A stretch of DNA of 64,000 nucleotides from an uncultured Mycoplasmatota bacterium (GCA_913062645.1 CAJXVW010000002.1:365433-429432); one strand, 5' to 3'; counted from the stretch's first letter, positions 27,545 to 40,042 are shown. Notes: generated by a model not told the origin, from the sequence alone. Made by a program: numbers and translations.

Positions 27545-28113
27545 GATATCTCCTCCAATAACTGATGTAATGTGGATGGATACAGTTCGTGTTCAATGGC
27601 ATGGATTCGTTGTTCAATCTCATCGCGTGAATGAAGGTTGGACAGGTCCAGTTCGCGCTGGGCGATCACCTCACCGGTGTCCATACCGGCATCGACGTAA
27701 TGGATCGTCACACCGGTCGTTTGCGCGCCATCGGCCATTGCTTGGCCGATTGCGTCAAGTCCTTTGTATTTCGGCAGGAGCGACGGATGGATGTTGACGA
27801 TGCGGCGCGGAAAGGCCGTCAGAATCGTCGGTCCGATCAAGCGCATGTATCCGGCCAGGGCGATGAAATCGACGGCGAAGAGATGCAGTTGATCCAGAAT
27901 CGCCTGTTCATAGGATGCCTTGTCCACATGATTGCGGGCTTGAAATGTGAACGTCGGTATACCTCTAGCTTTGGCTTTTGCTACGACTGCGGCGCGGGGA
28001 CGATCGGACACCAATAGAACCAGTTTGGCCTTGAGATGACCCGTTTGAATCGCATCTGCGATAGCTTCGAAGTTGCTGCCGGTTCCGGAGGCGAATACGG
28101 CCAGGCGCTTCAT
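27541..28113 (-). CDS. purN: PurN, GAR transformylase
   Basis: 190 residues, folate-dependent formyl transfer to GAR. Motifs F-A-S-G-T-G-S-N-F at the start, the I-N-I-H-P-S-L-L-P-K-Y-K-G catalytic stretch with its His, and V-H-Y-V-D-A-G-M-D-T-G in the expected place. Four-base overlaps with purM and purH. Confidence 0.96.
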   Translation of the reverse strand: MKRLAVFASGTGSNFEAIADAIQTGHLKAKLVLLVSDRPRAAVVAKAKARGIPTFTFQARNHVDKASYEQAILDQLHLFAVDFIALAGYMRLIGPTILTAFPRRIVNIHPSLLPKYKGLDAIGQAMADGAQTTGVTIHYVDAGMDTGEVIAQRELDLSNLHSRDEIEQRIHAIEHELYPSTLHQLLEEIS

Positions 28114-29135
28114 CGGATCGTCACGCCCGGATGATTGGTGACAACACCAATCGTGCGTGCCTCGAGATCATGCTTGGACAATGTATGAAGTACTTCCTCA
28201 TATGCATCACCCGGAACAATCAACACCATGCTGATCCCCATGTTGAACACATGGTACATCTCATCTTCATCGATGTTTCCGCGTTCTTGCAAGAGTTCAA
28301 AGACCGGCAGTTGCGGCAAACGGTCCTTTCGGATCGTCACGCCCATGTTGTGCGGTAGGGCACGGGGAATGTTCTCGTGGAACCCCCCGCCGGTGATGTG
28401 GGCAATGGCATGCACCTTATGATGCGCCAACACATCCAAAACCGGCTTGACATAAATGCGCGTGGGCTTCAACAGTTCGTCTTCAAGCGGTACCGTCAAT
28501 GGCGACACCACATCATCCAGACCGAAGTCATGGTCCTTGAAGAGAATCTTGCGAACAAGACTGAAGCCGTTGGCATGGAGTCCGCTGGACGGCAACCCAA
28601 TGACAACGTCATCAAGTCGAACATTCTGCTTGTCCAGCATCTTCGCTTTTTCAACGACGCCAGTGGCGTAGCCGGCGAGATCGTAATGGCCATCTTCATA
28701 CAAATCCGGCATTTCCGCCGTCTCACCGCCAACCAGGGCACAACCAGCTGTTTGACAGCCGTCCGCCACACCCTTGACGATTTCTTCGACGATGTCAGGA
28801 TCGATCACACCGCTCGCGATGTAGTCCAAAAAGAAGAGTGGTCGGGCACCGCTGGTGACAATGTCGTTGACGCACATCGCAACCAGATCGATCCCGATCG
28901 TGTCGTGTCGGTCCGCCGCTTGTGCGATCAGCAGTTTGGTACCGACACCGTCCGTGCCGGAAACGAGCACCGGCTCCTTGATGTCGTACGATGACAAGTC
29001 AAAAGCCCCGCCAAAGTCACCGAATGCTCCCATCGCACCGCGGATGACGGTGCGTTTGACATGGGACTTGATGCGTTGGACGGAGTCGTATCCCCGTGTC
29101 AGCGACACGCCTGCTTGTTCGTATGCCTTGCTCAT
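28110..29135 (-). CDS. purM: PurM, AIR synthetase
   Basis: 341 residues of the PurM/ThiL superfamily. Segments G-T-D-G-V-G-T-K, the A-M-C-V-N-D-I-V-T-S-G-A metal/ATP region and H-I-T-G-G-G-F are visible. Makes aminoimidazole ribonucleotide from FGAM. Strong AGGAGG ribosome site before the ATG. Confidence 0.96.
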   Translation of the reverse strand: MSKAYEQAGVSLTRGYDSVQRIKSHVKRTVIRGAMGAFGDFGGAFDLSSYDIKEPVLVSGTDGVGTKLLIAQAADRHDTIGIDLVAMCVNDIVTSGARPLFFLDYIASGVIDPDIVEEIVKGVADGCQTAGCALVGGETAEMPDLYEDGHYDLAGYATGVVEKAKMLDKQNVRLDDVVIGLPSSGLHANGFSLVRKILFKDHDFGLDDVVSPLTVPLEDELLKPTRIYVKPVLDVLAHHKVHAIAHITGGGFHENIPRALPHNMGVTIRKDRLPQLPVFELLQERGNIDEDEMYHVFNMGISMVLIVPGDAYEEVLHTLSKHDLEARTIGVVTNHPGVTIR

Positions 29136-29144
29136 GACAGCCTC

Positions 29145-30560
29145 CTAGAATTTTCCATCTTTGTTGGCGTCTTCGAGATTCTTGTACGTATAGGTAGGAT
29201 ATGTACCGGTGAAACAGGAAATGCACATCTTCTTGCGGCCAACGGCTTTGAGAACACCGTCAATCGACAGGAATTGAAGCGAATCCGCATCGATCATCGC
29301 CCGCACGTCTTCGACGCTGTGGTGGGCACTGATCAGTTCCTCGTACGTCGACGTGTCCACCCCGTAGAAACACGGATGGGTAATCGGGGGTGCGGCAATG
29401 CGCATGTGAACTTCCTTGGCACCGGACTGACGCAATAGTTGGATGATTTTTTTCGATGTCGTGCCGCGCACGATCGAATCATCCACCAATACGACACGTT
29501 TGTCTTTTACCAATGAACGGACCGGTGACAGTTTCATTTTGACACCCTTCTCCCGCAACTCTTGTGACGGTTGAATGAACGTTCGACCGACATAGCGGTT
29601 CTTGATCAATCCCATTTCAAGGGGGATGCCGGACGCTTCGGAATAGCCGAGCGCGGCCGAGGTCGAACTGTCGGGTACAAACACGACGACATCGGCATCC
29701 ACAGGTGCTTCCTCGAACAGGATGCGGCCCATCTCTTTTCGGGACGCGTGCACGTTGACGCCTTCGATGTCGGAGTCGGGACGCGAAAAATAAATGTATT
29801 CCATCGCGCACATGTTGGGATAAGTCTTCGCTGCGTAACGGTCGGACGTGATGGATCCGTCCTGATGCAGGATGAGGATTTCCGCAGGTTCGATGTCGCG
29901 TACGAACGTTGCCCCGACGGCCTCGAGCGCACACGTTTCACTGGCGACGACGTATCCGCCGTTGAGTCGCCCGAGGGACAGCGGACGCAGTGAATTCTTG
30001 TCGCGCATGATGTAGAGTTTGTCGATGGACAGCGCGAGAAATGCAAAGGCCCCTTCGATCTGATTCAACGCATGCTTGATCGCCTGGGTGCGGTTCGTCT
30101 GTGTGTCCTTCTTGATCAGATGGGCAAAGATTTCGGTGTCGGACGTCGACTGAAAAATCGACCCCTGCATCTCCAGATAATTGCGGATCTCGTGGGAGTT
30201 GACGATGTTTCCGTTGTGACACAGTCCGAAATCCCCGGTATGATGGCGAAACAGAAACGGCTGAACGTTGGCGATCCCGCCACCTCCGCTCGTGGAATAA
30301 CGGACATGGCCGATGGCGGCCGTCCCCGGGGTGCTTTTCAGAGCAGCTTCGGTGAAGACTTCGGTGACGAGTCCTTCGCCCTTGAGCATGTAGAAATCCT
30401 CATGATCGGTGGAGACGATGCCGCAGCCTTCCTGGCCGCGGTGCTGAAGCGCGTGCAGACCGTAGTACATGACTTCCGCGGCGTTCTTGACATTGATGAC
30501 GCCGAAGACACCACATTCTTCGTTCATCTTGTCGGATAGAAAGTAATCCAGTTCGTTCAT
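29145..30560 (-). CDS. purF: PurF, amidophosphoribosyltransferase
   Basis: First committed step of purine synthesis. The N-terminal nucleophile glutaminase domain has C-G-V-F-G with a short propeptide of about 15 residues to be removed, as in the Bacillus enzyme. The phosphoribosyltransferase domain has the PRPP loop V-L-V-D-D-S-I-V-R-G-T-T. Cysteines in the C-terminal part (G-R-K-K-M-C-I-S-C-F) resemble those of [4Fe-4S]-type PurF. The ATG at 30560 follows GGGGTG; an ATG at 30578 overlapping purC as ATGA is an alternative. Confidence 0.95.
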   Translation of the reverse strand: MNELDYFLSDKMNEECGVFGVINVKNAAEVMYYGLHALQHRGQEGCGIVSTDHEDFYMLKGEGLVTEVFTEAALKSTPGTAAIGHVRYSTSGGGGIANVQPFLFRHHTGDFGLCHNGNIVNSHEIRNYLEMQGSIFQSTSDTEIFAHLIKKDTQTNRTQAIKHALNQIEGAFAFLALSIDKLYIMRDKNSLRPLSLGRLNGGYVVASETCALEAVGATFVRDIEPAEILILHQDGSITSDRYAAKTYPNMCAMEYIYFSRPDSDIEGVNVHASRKEMGRILFEEAPVDADVVVFVPDSSTSAALGYSEASGIPLEMGLIKNRYVGRTFIQPSQELREKGVKMKLSPVRSLVKDKRVVLVDDSIVRGTTSKKIIQLLRQSGAKEVHMRIAAPPITHPCFYGVDTSTYEELISAHHSVEDVRAMIDADSLQFLSIDGVLKAVGRKKMCISCFTGTYPTYTYKNLEDANKDGKF

Positions 30561-30574
30561 GTCGTCACCCCATT

Positions 30575-31273
30575 TCATTCGATTCGTTTGAGTATTTCGA
30601 TGTACGCTTCTTCGATGCTGCCGAGATCTCGGCGGAAGCGGTCTTTGTCGAGTTTTTCAAGGGTGTCCTTGTCCCACAGGCGACACGTATCGGGACTGAT
30701 TTCATCGGCGAGCACGATCGAGCCGTCCTCGGTTTTGCCGAACTCGATTTTGAAATCAACCAGAAGGATGTTCTCTTTGGCGAACACTTCGGACAGAATC
30801 GTGTTGATCTTAGCCGTCAATTCGTACATCCGCTTCAGCTCTTCATAGGTGCACAGACCAAGCGCGACCGCGTGATGATCGTTGATCAGCGGATCCCCGA
30901 GTTCGTCCTTCTTGTAACAGATTTCGTAAATGGTGTTTGAAGCCGGCGTTCCCTCCGCAATCCGCAGTCGTTTCGCCATGCTGCCGGCAATGACGTTGCG
31001 AACGATGAACTCAAGCGGCACGATGTCGACCTTCCGGCACAACTGCGAACGATCGTCGAGGCGTTCGATGAAATGCGTCGGGATCCCTTGCTCCTCCAGT
31101 TTCGTGAAGAGAATTTCGGTAATCCGATTGTTCAGTATGCCCTTGTTGGTGATCGATGCTTTCTTGACGCCGTTGAACGCCGTGGCATCGTCCTTGTAAT
31201 GAATGATTACCCGGTCCGGATGATCGGTGGCGAAGACCTTCTTGGCCTTGCCTTCATATAGCAGTTCCTTCAT
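30575..31273 (-). CDS. purC: PurC, SAICAR synthase
   Basis: 232 residues. Begins [11 protein letters not shown] and has the S-G/F-I-V-R-N segment (P-L-E-F-I-V-R-N-V), L-V-D-F-K-I-E-F-G and D-E-I-S-P-D-T-C-R, all SAICAR synthetase signatures. Four-base overlap with the upstream purL. Confidence 0.96.
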   Translation of the reverse strand: MKELLYEGKAKKVFATDHPDRVIIHYKDDATAFNGVKKASITNKGILNNRITEILFTKLEEQGIPTHFIERLDDRSQLCRKVDIVPLEFIVRNVIAGSMAKRLRIAEGTPASNTIYEICYKKDELGDPLINDHHAVALGLCTYEELKRMYELTAKINTILSEVFAKENILLVDFKIEFGKTEDGSIVLADEISPDTCRLWDKDTLEKLDKDRFRRDLGSIEEAYIEILKRIE

Positions 31274-34200
31274 TGCTTGTCGCCTCCCTTGAAATAGCGC
31301 ACCGCGGATTGAAACAGATCTTGTTGTTTGTTGCCATGAATGTTTTGAAACAGCCCATCGTCATGGCGCTCGGAATGCGCCATCTTGCCCAAAATCAGCC
31401 CATCTTTGGACAAAATGCCTTCGATCGCATGAGACGAACCATTGGGATTGTGGGTGGGATCGTACGTGGGGTTGCCGGCATCATCGACATACTGGAATGC
31501 GATCTGGCCATTCTTTGCCATGTCGCGATACGACTCGTCATCAAGGATGAAGCGTCCCTCGCCATGTGACACGGGAACCGTGTGGACATCGCCGAACGCA
31601 AACCCGGACAACCACGGTGAGGCCACCGAGGACACGCGGGTACGGACGAACTTGGCGACATGACGATTGATCGCGTTCTTGAAGAGCGTCGGATCCTCCT
31701 CGGCGATCGATCGTACATCACCATGCGGCAGAAGTCCCGATTTGACAAGCGCTTGGAATCCGTTGCAGATGCCCAGGATCAGATGACGCTTGGCGAGAAA
31801 TCTGCGAATGGCTTGGGAAATCTCATCCTGACGGAGCACATTGGCAATGAACTTGCCGCTGCCGTCCGGCTCGTCGCCACTGGAAAATCCGCCGCTCAGA
31901 AACAAGATGTGGGAGCGTTCGATGGCATCGGCCAAGGTTCGGATCGAGTTGGCGATGGATTGCTCGTTTTGGTTGTTGAAGACAATGATTTCAGTCGTGG
32001 CTCCCGCCTGACGGAAGGCATCTTCCGAATCGTATTCACAGTTGGTTCCCGGAAACACCGGAATCAGAACGCGCACCTCATCGACCGGATCAGGATAAGT
32101 TGGATGCGGATTGTCAAGGACCGGAACGATGATGTCATCCAGGACCCGGTGCTCGGGATGGGTGATGGGATAGACATCTTCGAAGGTACGGCGATTCCAT
32201 GTCAGCGCATCCGCGATAGATATCGTGGTATCGTTGATGCGAATGTACGGTTGATCGGTCGTGTGACCGAGAAACATTGCAAAGTCATCGTCGATCGTCG
32301 TTGTCGTTTCGACGACAATCGCACCACCACGCAGATCAAACAGGGCCAGATCGGTAACGATGTCAATGCCGATGCGATTGCCGAAGGTGCTCTTGATCAA
32401 CGCCGCGGCGAGTCCACCGTGGGTGATGGCAACCGCGCTCTTGATGCGATCCTGAATGATGTGCTCGTGAATACGCGTGAAGTTGTTGGCCAACGCATTG
32501 AAATCGGGGCGATCAACCGCATCACGAGGGACATCGTACAGATACAAATGCGATCCGGACTGTTTCCACTCCGGTGACACGATATGAAGGATGTCGGCGG
32601 TTGTGACGGCGAATGAGATCAGGGTTGGTGGAACGTCGAGATCATGGTAGCTGCCACTCATCGAGTCCTTGCCGCCAATTGCCGCAAGTCCGAACGCCTT
32701 CAGTGTCTGATAGGCTCCAAGCAACGCGGAAAACGGCTTGCCCCACCGGGTAGGATCATTGCCAAGTCGTTCAAAATATTCCTGAAACGTGAACCGTATC
32801 ATTTGATGATCGCCACCGGTGGCGACAATGCGCGCCATCGATTCGACGACGGCGTGAATCGCACCATGATAAGGACTGGCCAAAGCCAGATCGGGATGGT
32901 ACCCGTATGCCATGAGCGACACGGTGTTGGTGTGGTTGCTCCGAGTCGGAATACGATGGACGCTCGCTTGCGCCTTTGTCGCGAGATGACGACCGCCGTA
33001 TGGCGACAACACCGTCGTGCGTCCGATCGATGCATCGAACATTTCTTCAAGTCCTTGTTTGGATGCAACATTATGATCGCTGAGAACAGACTCTATCGTA
33101 TCGGCAAGCGTTCCTTCGAAACTGGGAGATGCGACCGATTTGACATCGCCTCCGACCACATGAACCGAAGCCTTCTGACGAACACCCGCAGTATCGATGA
33201 AATCACGGCATACATCGCAAATGATTTGGTTGTTCCAGATCATCACGAGACGTCGATTTGCCGTGACGGTGGCGACCGGTGTAGCTTCCAGGTTTTCTTC
33301 ATCGCAGAGTCGGATCATCGCAGTAACATCTGTGGCATCGACAACCACGGCCATCCGTTCCTGCGATTCACTGATCGCAAGTTCGGTTCCGTCGATGCCG
33401 TCGTACTTGGTTGGAACCTTGTTCAAGTCGATGTACAGACCATCGGCCAATTCGCCGATTGCGACGCTGACGCCACCGGCACCGAAGTCGTTGGATTTCT
33501 TGATGCGACGACTGACATCCGGGTTGCGGAATAAGCGTTGGATCTTGCGTTCTTCCGGTGCATTCCCTTTCTGGACCTCGGTCGCCGCCTCGTCGATGGA
33601 CGACGACGTATGGGCTTTGGATGAGCCCGTGGCACCTCCGATGCCATCACGGCCGGTCCGACCGCCAATCAACAATACGACATCGCCGGGAGTGGGCGAT
33701 TCGCGACGTACGTGTGATCGGGGTGCGGCCCCAATGACAGCTCCCACTTCCATGCGTTTGGCACGGAATCCGGCATGATGGACTTCCTCGACAAACGTCG
33801 TGGCAAGTCCGATTTGATTTCCGTAGGAGGAGTACCCGCGAGCGGCTTCTTTGGAAATCACGCGTTGGGGAAGTTTGCCTTCCATCGTTGACGATTCCGC
33901 TTCGGTGATGTCCGCGGCACCGGTGATACGCATCGCTCCATAGACGTAACTGCGCCCGCTCAGAGGATCGCGAATCGCGCCGCCGATGCAGGTCGATGCG
34001 CCGCCGAACGGTTCAATTTCGGTGGGATGATTGTGTGTTTCATTTTTAAACATCAACAGCCAGGGCTCCGACTTACCATCCACGTCGACATCGATATGGA
34101 TGCTGGCGGCATTGATTTCCTCGCTGATTTCAAGATTCTCGAGATTGCCTTGGGACCGTTCGTAACGACTGTTGATGGTGGCAAGATCCATCAATGTCAC

Positions 34201-34983
34201 CGGACGCTGATCGCGCCCCAGTTCTGCCTTAGTTTGGAGATAATCCTGGTATGTTGTTCGGATCTCGTTTCCAAGCATGGAATCTTCAAATGTTATTTCG
34301 TTCAGTTCGGTCTCAAACGTCGTATGGCGGCAATGATCGGACCAATAGGTGTCGAGGACACGCAGTTCCGTCTCCGTGGGATCACGACGTTCCATCTGGA
34401 AATAGTCTTGAACAAACATCAAATCGTCGATGGACATCGCCAATCCGAAGTTCCGATGCAAGTTCAGTAGAGTTTGCTCATCATATTGAATGAACCCGTC
34501 CAGAATGGGAATCGGTTTTGGATCCGCTGCTTGCGGCAACGCCAGTACGGACAAGTCTTTCTCGCGTGCTTCCACCGTGTTGATCAGATGGTGCTTGAGC
34601 GTGGATCGTTCTTTCTTGCTCAGCGGTCGTCCAAATCCGATCAGGATCCCGCTGCGAACGGTGACGGTCGTGGACGGGTCGAGAAGACGCAGGCATTGTT
34701 CCGCGGAATTCGCACGCTGGTCAAACTGTCCGGGAAGGAACTCATATGCTATGAAATCTGACAAATCCGGTTGTTCAAAATGAACGATATCGCGGTTGAT
34801 TTCCGCAAAAACGTTGGGAATCGATTGTTCGAATAAGGAAGTGTTGATGTCAAACAGGTCGTAACTGATGAACCATCGTAGTTCCGCTGTGTCAATGCCA
34901 AGTTGATGGTAGAAATCTGATCGTAACTCATCTGCCTCAATGCGGTAACCAGGTCGTCGTTCGATGAAGATTCGGCGGTTCAT
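31270..34983 (-). CDS. purL: PurL, single-chain FGAM synthase (clade II type, with fused glutaminase)
   Basis: 1237 residues in one chain. The N-terminal and central PurM-like synthase domains contain [14 protein letters not shown] and G-G-A-S-T-C-I-G-G; the C-terminal about 270 residues are the PurQ-like glutaminase with G-T-N-C-E-Y-D, the nucleophile in G-I-C-N-G-F-Q, and the final G-K-M-A-H-S-E-R. The length and sequence style match the Firmicute single-chain type, so separate purS and purQ are not expected. The start at 34983 overlaps purK; the longer upstream frame belongs to purK. Confidence 0.96.
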   Translation of the reverse strand: MNRRIFIERRPGYRIEADELRSDFYHQLGIDTAELRWFISYDLFDINTSLFEQSIPNVFAEINRDIVHFEQPDLSDFIAYEFLPGQFDQRANSAEQCLRLLDPSTTVTVRSGILIGFGRPLSKKERSTLKHHLINTVEAREKDLSVLALPQAADPKPIPILDGFIQYDEQTLLNLHRNFGLAMSIDDLMFVQDYFQMERRDPTETELRVLDTYWSDHCRHTTFETELNEITFEDSMLGNEIRTTYQDYLQTKAELGRDQRPVTLMDLATINSRYERSQGNLENLEISEEINAASIHIDVDVDGKSEPWLLMFKNETHNHPTEIEPFGGASTCIGGAIRDPLSGRSYVYGAMRITGAADITEAESSTMEGKLPQRVISKEAARGYSSYGNQIGLATTFVEEVHHAGFRAKRMEVGAVIGAAPRSHVRRESPTPGDVVLLIGGRTGRDGIGGATGSSKAHTSSSIDEAATEVQKGNAPEERKIQRLFRNPDVSRRIKKSNDFGAGGVSVAIGELADGLYIDLNKVPTKYDGIDGTELAISESQERMAVVVDATDVTAMIRLCDEENLEATPVATVTANRRLVMIWNNQIICDVCRDFIDTAGVRQKASVHVVGGDVKSVASPSFEGTLADTIESVLSDHNVASKQGLEEMFDASIGRTTVLSPYGGRHLATKAQASVHRIPTRSNHTNTVSLMAYGYHPDLALASPYHGAIHAVVESMARIVATGGDHQMIRFTFQEYFERLGNDPTRWGKPFSALLGAYQTLKAFGLAAIGGKDSMSGSYHDLDVPPTLISFAVTTADILHIVSPEWKQSGSHLYLYDVPRDAVDRPDFNALANNFTRIHEHIIQDRIKSAVAITHGGLAAALIKSTFGNRIGIDIVTDLALFDLRGGAIVVETTTTIDDDFAMFLGHTTDQPYIRINDTTISIADALTWNRRTFEDVYPITHPEHRVLDDIIVPVLDNPHPTYPDPVDEVRVLIPVFPGTNCEYDSEDAFRQAGATTEIIVFNNQNEQSIANSIRTLADAIERSHILFLSGGFSSGDEPDGSGKFIANVLRQDEISQAIRRFLAKRHLILGICNGFQALVKSGLLPHGDVRSIAEEDPTLFKNAINRHVAKFVRTRVSSVASPWLSGFAFGDVHTVPVSHGEGRFILDDESYRDMAKNGQIAFQYVDDAGNPTYDPTHNPNGSSHAIEGILSKDGLILGKMAHSERHDDGLFQNIHGNKQQDLFQSAVRYFKGGDKQ

Positions 34984-36041
34984 GATCGATCCTCGACAAC
35001 CGCACTGATCCAGACATCCAAATCTTCCGGTGTTGGAGCAAGATACGTGATATGACCCATCTTGCGATCTTGTCTCAACTCGTTTTTTCGGTAATCGTGG
35101 ATATGACACGAATATCCGTTTGAACGTTTATAGTAAGCCACATTCTTACCTATCACATTGATCATTGCTGTTGGGCTTTTGAGCCTTGGAGAGAGAACCT
35201 CATCCCCAGTGATGGCACGAATGTGATTTCGGAATTGTGACACGTCACAGCCTTCAATCGAATAGTGTCCGGAGTTGTGCGGACGTGGTGCGAACTCATT
35301 GAAGAGGACCTCGTTACCACGCACGAAATACTCCACTGCGAGGGTACCGACATAATCGAGATTGGTAATGATTCGAACAGTATAATCAACGGCATTTTGA
35401 TTGGCTTCTGAGCGAATGTCACCAGCAATTTTCGATATATGAAGGATGCCATCGCGATGTTCGTTGATCGGAATCGGATATGTCACCACATGACCGAACC
35501 GATCTCTTGTGGCAATCACACTGATCTCGTAATCGAAGTCAATCCACTCTTCGATAATGTATTCAACATTGCTACCAAATGAAAAGTGGTCAATGTCCGA
35601 ATTGGCGACCAGTCGATGTTGTCCTTTCCCATCGTATCCGCCCATTGTCGTTTTGATGATTGACGGTACAAAGAGATCCGCTTTGGTCTTGGCGAATCCG
35701 AAATGTGGCGTTGGTATCCGCAAATAACGAGCGAATTCCTTTTCGCGCACACGGTGTTTGGACAAGATCAGTCCACGACTCTTCTGCGGAATCATGTGTT
35801 CAAAGCGATGCACCAACGTCAGATCGACATTCTCAAATTCATACGTCAAGACATCCGACTTCACGACAAGTCGTTCGAAGGCGATCTCATCATCGTATGG
35901 AGCGATGATCATGTCATCGGCTTCATGGTGAAGTGGGCACCCCGGTGTGGGATCAAGGCCGATCACGTGATGACCCAGCTGGTGGGCGGCTTCGGCCATC
36001 ATCAGACCGAGCTGGCCGCCACCGATGATTCCAATCCGCAT
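34980..36041 (-). CDS. purK: PurK, N5-carboxyaminoimidazole ribonucleotide synthase
   Basis: 353-residue ATP-grasp enzyme. Begins M-R-I-G-I-I-G-G-G-Q-L-G-L-M-M; contains the K-T-T-M-G-G-Y-D-G-K-G loop and F-N-E-F-A-P-R-P-H-N-S-G-H. Carboxylates AIR using bicarbonate and ATP. Its start overlaps the purE stop. Confidence 0.96.
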   Translation of the reverse strand: MRIGIIGGGQLGLMMAEAAHQLGHHVIGLDPTPGCPLHHEADDMIIAPYDDEIAFERLVVKSDVLTYEFENVDLTLVHRFEHMIPQKSRGLILSKHRVREKEFARYLRIPTPHFGFAKTKADLFVPSIIKTTMGGYDGKGQHRLVANSDIDHFSFGSNVEYIIEEWIDFDYEISVIATRDRFGHVVTYPIPINEHRDGILHISKIAGDIRSEANQNAVDYTVRIITNLDYVGTLAVEYFVRGNEVLFNEFAPRPHNSGHYSIEGCDVSQFRNHIRAITGDEVLSPRLKSPTAMINVIGKNVAYYKRSNGYSCHIHDYRKNELRQDRKMGHITYLAPTPEDLDVWISAVVEDRS

Positions 36042-36520
36042 CAGATGACGAGCTTGCGGTTGTTCATGACCGCATCCGTCTGTCGCTGGCGGTACTCCTT
36101 GAGTTTGTGCTTGATGTCGTCATCGGAGAGAGCCAAAATCGACAGCGCCAACAACGCGGCGTTCTTAGCGCCGTTGATTGCCATTGTAGCTACGGGTACA
36201 CCCGGTGGCATCTGAACGATCGACAACATGGAGTCGAGTCCGCTCAGTTTTGAGGTCTTGATCGGGACACCGATTACCGGCAAAGTTGTCAACGATGCGA
36301 CCATGCCGGGCAGATGCGCCGCCCCGCCGGCACCGGCGATGATGACCTTGCGACCGAGTTCCTCCGCTTTTTTGGCGAAATCATAGAGATGATCGGGCGT
36401 ACGATGAGCGCTCACGACATCCCGTGAATAGGGAACGTTCAACTCTTCCAGCAACAGACAAGCTTCTTTCATGATCGGCCAGTCGCTTTGTGATCCCATG
36501 ACGATAGCGATAGTGTGCAT
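36041..36520 (-). CDS. purE: PurE, N5-CAIR mutase
   Basis: 159 residues. The family signature M-G-S-Q-S-D-W appears near the start, with S-A-H-R-T-P and A-G-A-G-G-A-A-H-L-P-G. Because PurK is present this is the class I mutase type. The ATG at 36520 has an AGGAGGTA ribosome site; codons upstream in frame lie in the riboswitch leader. Confidence 0.96.
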   Translation of the reverse strand: MHTIAIVMGSQSDWPIMKEACLLLEELNVPYSRDVVSAHRTPDHLYDFAKKAEELGRKVIIAGAGGAAHLPGMVASLTTLPVIGVPIKTSKLSGLDSMLSIVQMPPGVPVATMAINGAKNAALLALSILALSDDDIKHKLKEYRQRQTDAVMNNRKLVI

Positions 36521-36540
36521 GCAAATACCTCCTGAATATG

Positions 36541-36576
36541 AGAAAATGAGATTTTTCACAAAGAAAAATCTCATTC
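36541..36576 (-). terminator. Riboswitch-controlled terminator before purE
   Basis: On the minus strand AATGAGATTTTTC pairs with GAAAAATCTCATT over a 5-base loop and is followed by T-rich sequence. The stretch just after the aptamer (GCAAAGAAAAAATC) can pair instead with GATTTTTCTTTGTG, which gives an antiterminator. Ligand binding should favour the terminator. Confidence 0.75.
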
Positions 36577-36595
36577 GTGTGAACGATTTTTTCTT

Positions 36596-36660
36596 TGCGT
36601 AGTCCTGAATTTACGGTTCAGGGTAGAGACTTGCTTTCCGTATCAAAGCGATTATACGCA
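36596..36660 (-). promoter_or_regulatory. Guanine-class purine riboswitch before purE
   Basis: The minus strand has the purine aptamer core: P1 arms TGCGTA and TACGCA, the TATAA at its start, the P2 loop region ending in AAGTCTCTACC, the P3 segment TGAACCGTAAATTCAGG and the closing GGACTACG. The C in GACTACG is at the specificity position, which indicates guanine rather than adenine. The aptamer begins directly after the guaB stop codon. Confidence 0.92.
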
Positions 36661-38276
<1,616 letters not shown>

Positions 38277-38288
38277 AATGGATGTCTT

Positions 38289-38317
38289 ATTATAACAAAT
38301 GATGGTGGCTAGTTCAA
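38289..38317 (-). promoter_or_regulatory. guaB-pur operon promoter
   Basis: TTGAAC and TATAAT on the minus strand with 17-base spacing. The predicted start of transcription is only a few bases before the aptamer. Confidence 0.75.
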
Positions 38318-38328
38318 TGCCAGTTTGG

Positions 38329-39981
38329 TTATTTTTTACGGTTGATGTAGAGCAGGATTGAAAGCAGAATAGCGGAGTAGGCAATCGGGATCACGAAGAC
38401 CAGCACATTCCAAATGTTATTGCCGCTGGTAATTGCCAATCCGGGGAACATCAACAGTGCGAACAGCGGCAATGCCATCGAGATGGCGGTTCCGCTGCCG
38501 ACAACCATTTCTTCGGCGATCGGTGACTCGAAATCACGGTCGACACCTTTGAGCAAAGCCAGTCCGGTCGAAGCCGTTCCCGTCAGCATGCCGAACATGC
38601 CGAGGAAGTAGTGAACCTCATACTTGCCACCGTAGATCTTGCGGCTGATCCATTTCAAGAACAGATAGGTGAAGATCGTTCCGAAGACGGCGAAGACGAT
38701 GACAAGGAGATAGTATTCCTGAATCGACTTGATCGTGATCGTCAATACCGCAGCAGCGATCATGAAGTTGAAGGCAAGACTGCTGATGTTGGAGAGAACA
38801 TAGTTGTTTGTGAGGAAGTTGACGTTCTTTCCTTTGCTTTCAGCGTACTTCAGAATACGACGATAGGCGAGTGCGTAGAGAATCCCGATCAGGAAGTTAA
38901 ACCCGTGGAACACACCAGCAAAGGTTTCGCCCAAGTCACCCATGGTCGGTAAAATGTAATTTTCCAGTGCCACCAATGTCAGATAGACCAACGAATAGAT
39001 GACAAAAATGATGACAATCTGCATCGTGAACGAGTCGAACACCCGGATTTCCTGTATGGTTTCGAACTCGAATGTCTGTTTGATCGAAGGATTTTCCGTG
39101 TGGATGCGATCGGCCTGCAAGTTGTGTTTGCGGGCCAGATAGTTCAGTGCAATAACACCGATCGTACCGCCGACGAGGAACCCGATCGAGGCGATGGTCG
39201 CGCCAAGTGCGCCACCTTCAACAAGAACACCGACGCCTTCGGCATATCCTTGTCCGATTGACGTTGCCAATCCGGGTCCTTGTCCGAACCCAAGCGGTAA
39301 CAACAAACCAGCACCCAGGAATACGTCCGAGAACAGGAAGAAGACAATTGCCGCACCAATGACGGCTTGCATCAGGTACGACAGTACGATGACCATGCCG
39401 GTCGACCAGACTTTCTTATTGGTCTCACCCTTTTCACGACGGAGAGTCAAGGCGATGAAACCGATTGCCAGCGCGTGATATACGGTGTTATAAATGATGT
39501 CCATGCGTTTGGTATCGTCACCGGGAACAATCACCAGCGGTGCCGTGTCGAGATCATTACTCACCATCTCATAATCACCGTCAGCGTAGCGATAGACGTT
39601 GCCATTTCCCAGAGCCACATAGAATGTCGTTTCTACTCCATCAGCGGGGAAATCGGCGACAGCATCGTACTCTTCCACGATGATGTGCACGCCCATCTTG
39701 TCCGCTTCGGCGAACGACAGGTATTCATACGTTTCAATATCTTCATCAACGACTTCCGCAGCGGTGCCTTCGTAGACTTCGTACACCGGTTCGGAAATGT
39801 TGATGACGTTCAGGAATCCATCGGACAGAATCAAACCAATGAACCCGGCGATTAGTGCGGAAGGAATGATGATTTTGTTCAGAAACGGCAGTTTCTCCTT
39901 GAGAATCTTTGCCAGGAACAGAAGTAACCCGACATAAATGAAAAAGTTCATCATTTCCCAGTTTTCGACAAGATCAAACAT
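38329..39981 (-). CDS. GltS-like sodium:glutamate symporter family protein with an extra outside domain
   Basis: 550 residues with about ten transmembrane helices. GltS-family motifs G-F-G-Q-G-P-G-L-A-T and G-T-A-S-T-G-L-A-L-L are present in the two repeats. Between the first helices and the rest is an acidic, soluble stretch of about 90-100 residues (about 60-150), not found in ordinary GltS. ATG at 39981 follows AAGGAGGTAA. Likely takes up glutamate or a similar acid with sodium; substrate unproved. Confidence 0.82.
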   Translation of the reverse strand: MFDLVENWEMMNFFIYVGLLLFLAKILKEKLPFLNKIIIPSALIAGFIGLILSDGFLNVINISEPVYEVYEGTAAEVVDEDIETYEYLSFAEADKMGVHIIVEEYDAVADFPADGVETTFYVALGNGNVYRYADGDYEMVSNDLDTAPLVIVPGDDTKRMDIIYNTVYHALAIGFIALTLRREKGETNKKVWSTGMVIVLSYLMQAVIGAAIVFFLFSDVFLGAGLLLPLGFGQGPGLATSIGQGYAEGVGVLVEGGALGATIASIGFLVGGTIGVIALNYLARKHNLQADRIHTENPSIKQTFEFETIQEIRVFDSFTMQIVIIFVIYSLVYLTLVALENYILPTMGDLGETFAGVFHGFNFLIGILYALAYRRILKYAESKGKNVNFLTNNYVLSNISSLAFNFMIAAAVLTITIKSIQEYYLLVIVFAVFGTIFTYLFLKWISRKIYGGKYEVHYFLGMFGMLTGTASTGLALLKGVDRDFESPIAEEMVVGSGTAISMALPLFALLMFPGLAITSGNNIWNVLVFVIPIAYSAILLSILLYINRKK

Positions 39982-39995
39982 GACATTACCTCCTT

Positions 39996-40042
39996 GAAAA
40001 CAAAAGAGCCAGAATGAATGTTCCATCCTCTATAGCTCCTTT
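39996..40042 (-). promoter_or_regulatory. Leader hairpin before the GltS-like gene, possible attenuator
   Basis: On the minus strand AAAGGAGC pairs with GCTCTTTT (one G-T pair) over a 25-base loop, followed by GTTTTC. It sits between the promoter region and the ribosome site, so it may be a regulated terminator; no known riboswitch class is recognised. Confidence 0.35.

Noticed and set aside
25814-27565. 583-codon open frame on the plus strand opposite purD and purH
   Set aside because: The minus strand codes for two fully recognisable purine enzymes; the long antisense frame follows from their codon bias and has no protein-family features.
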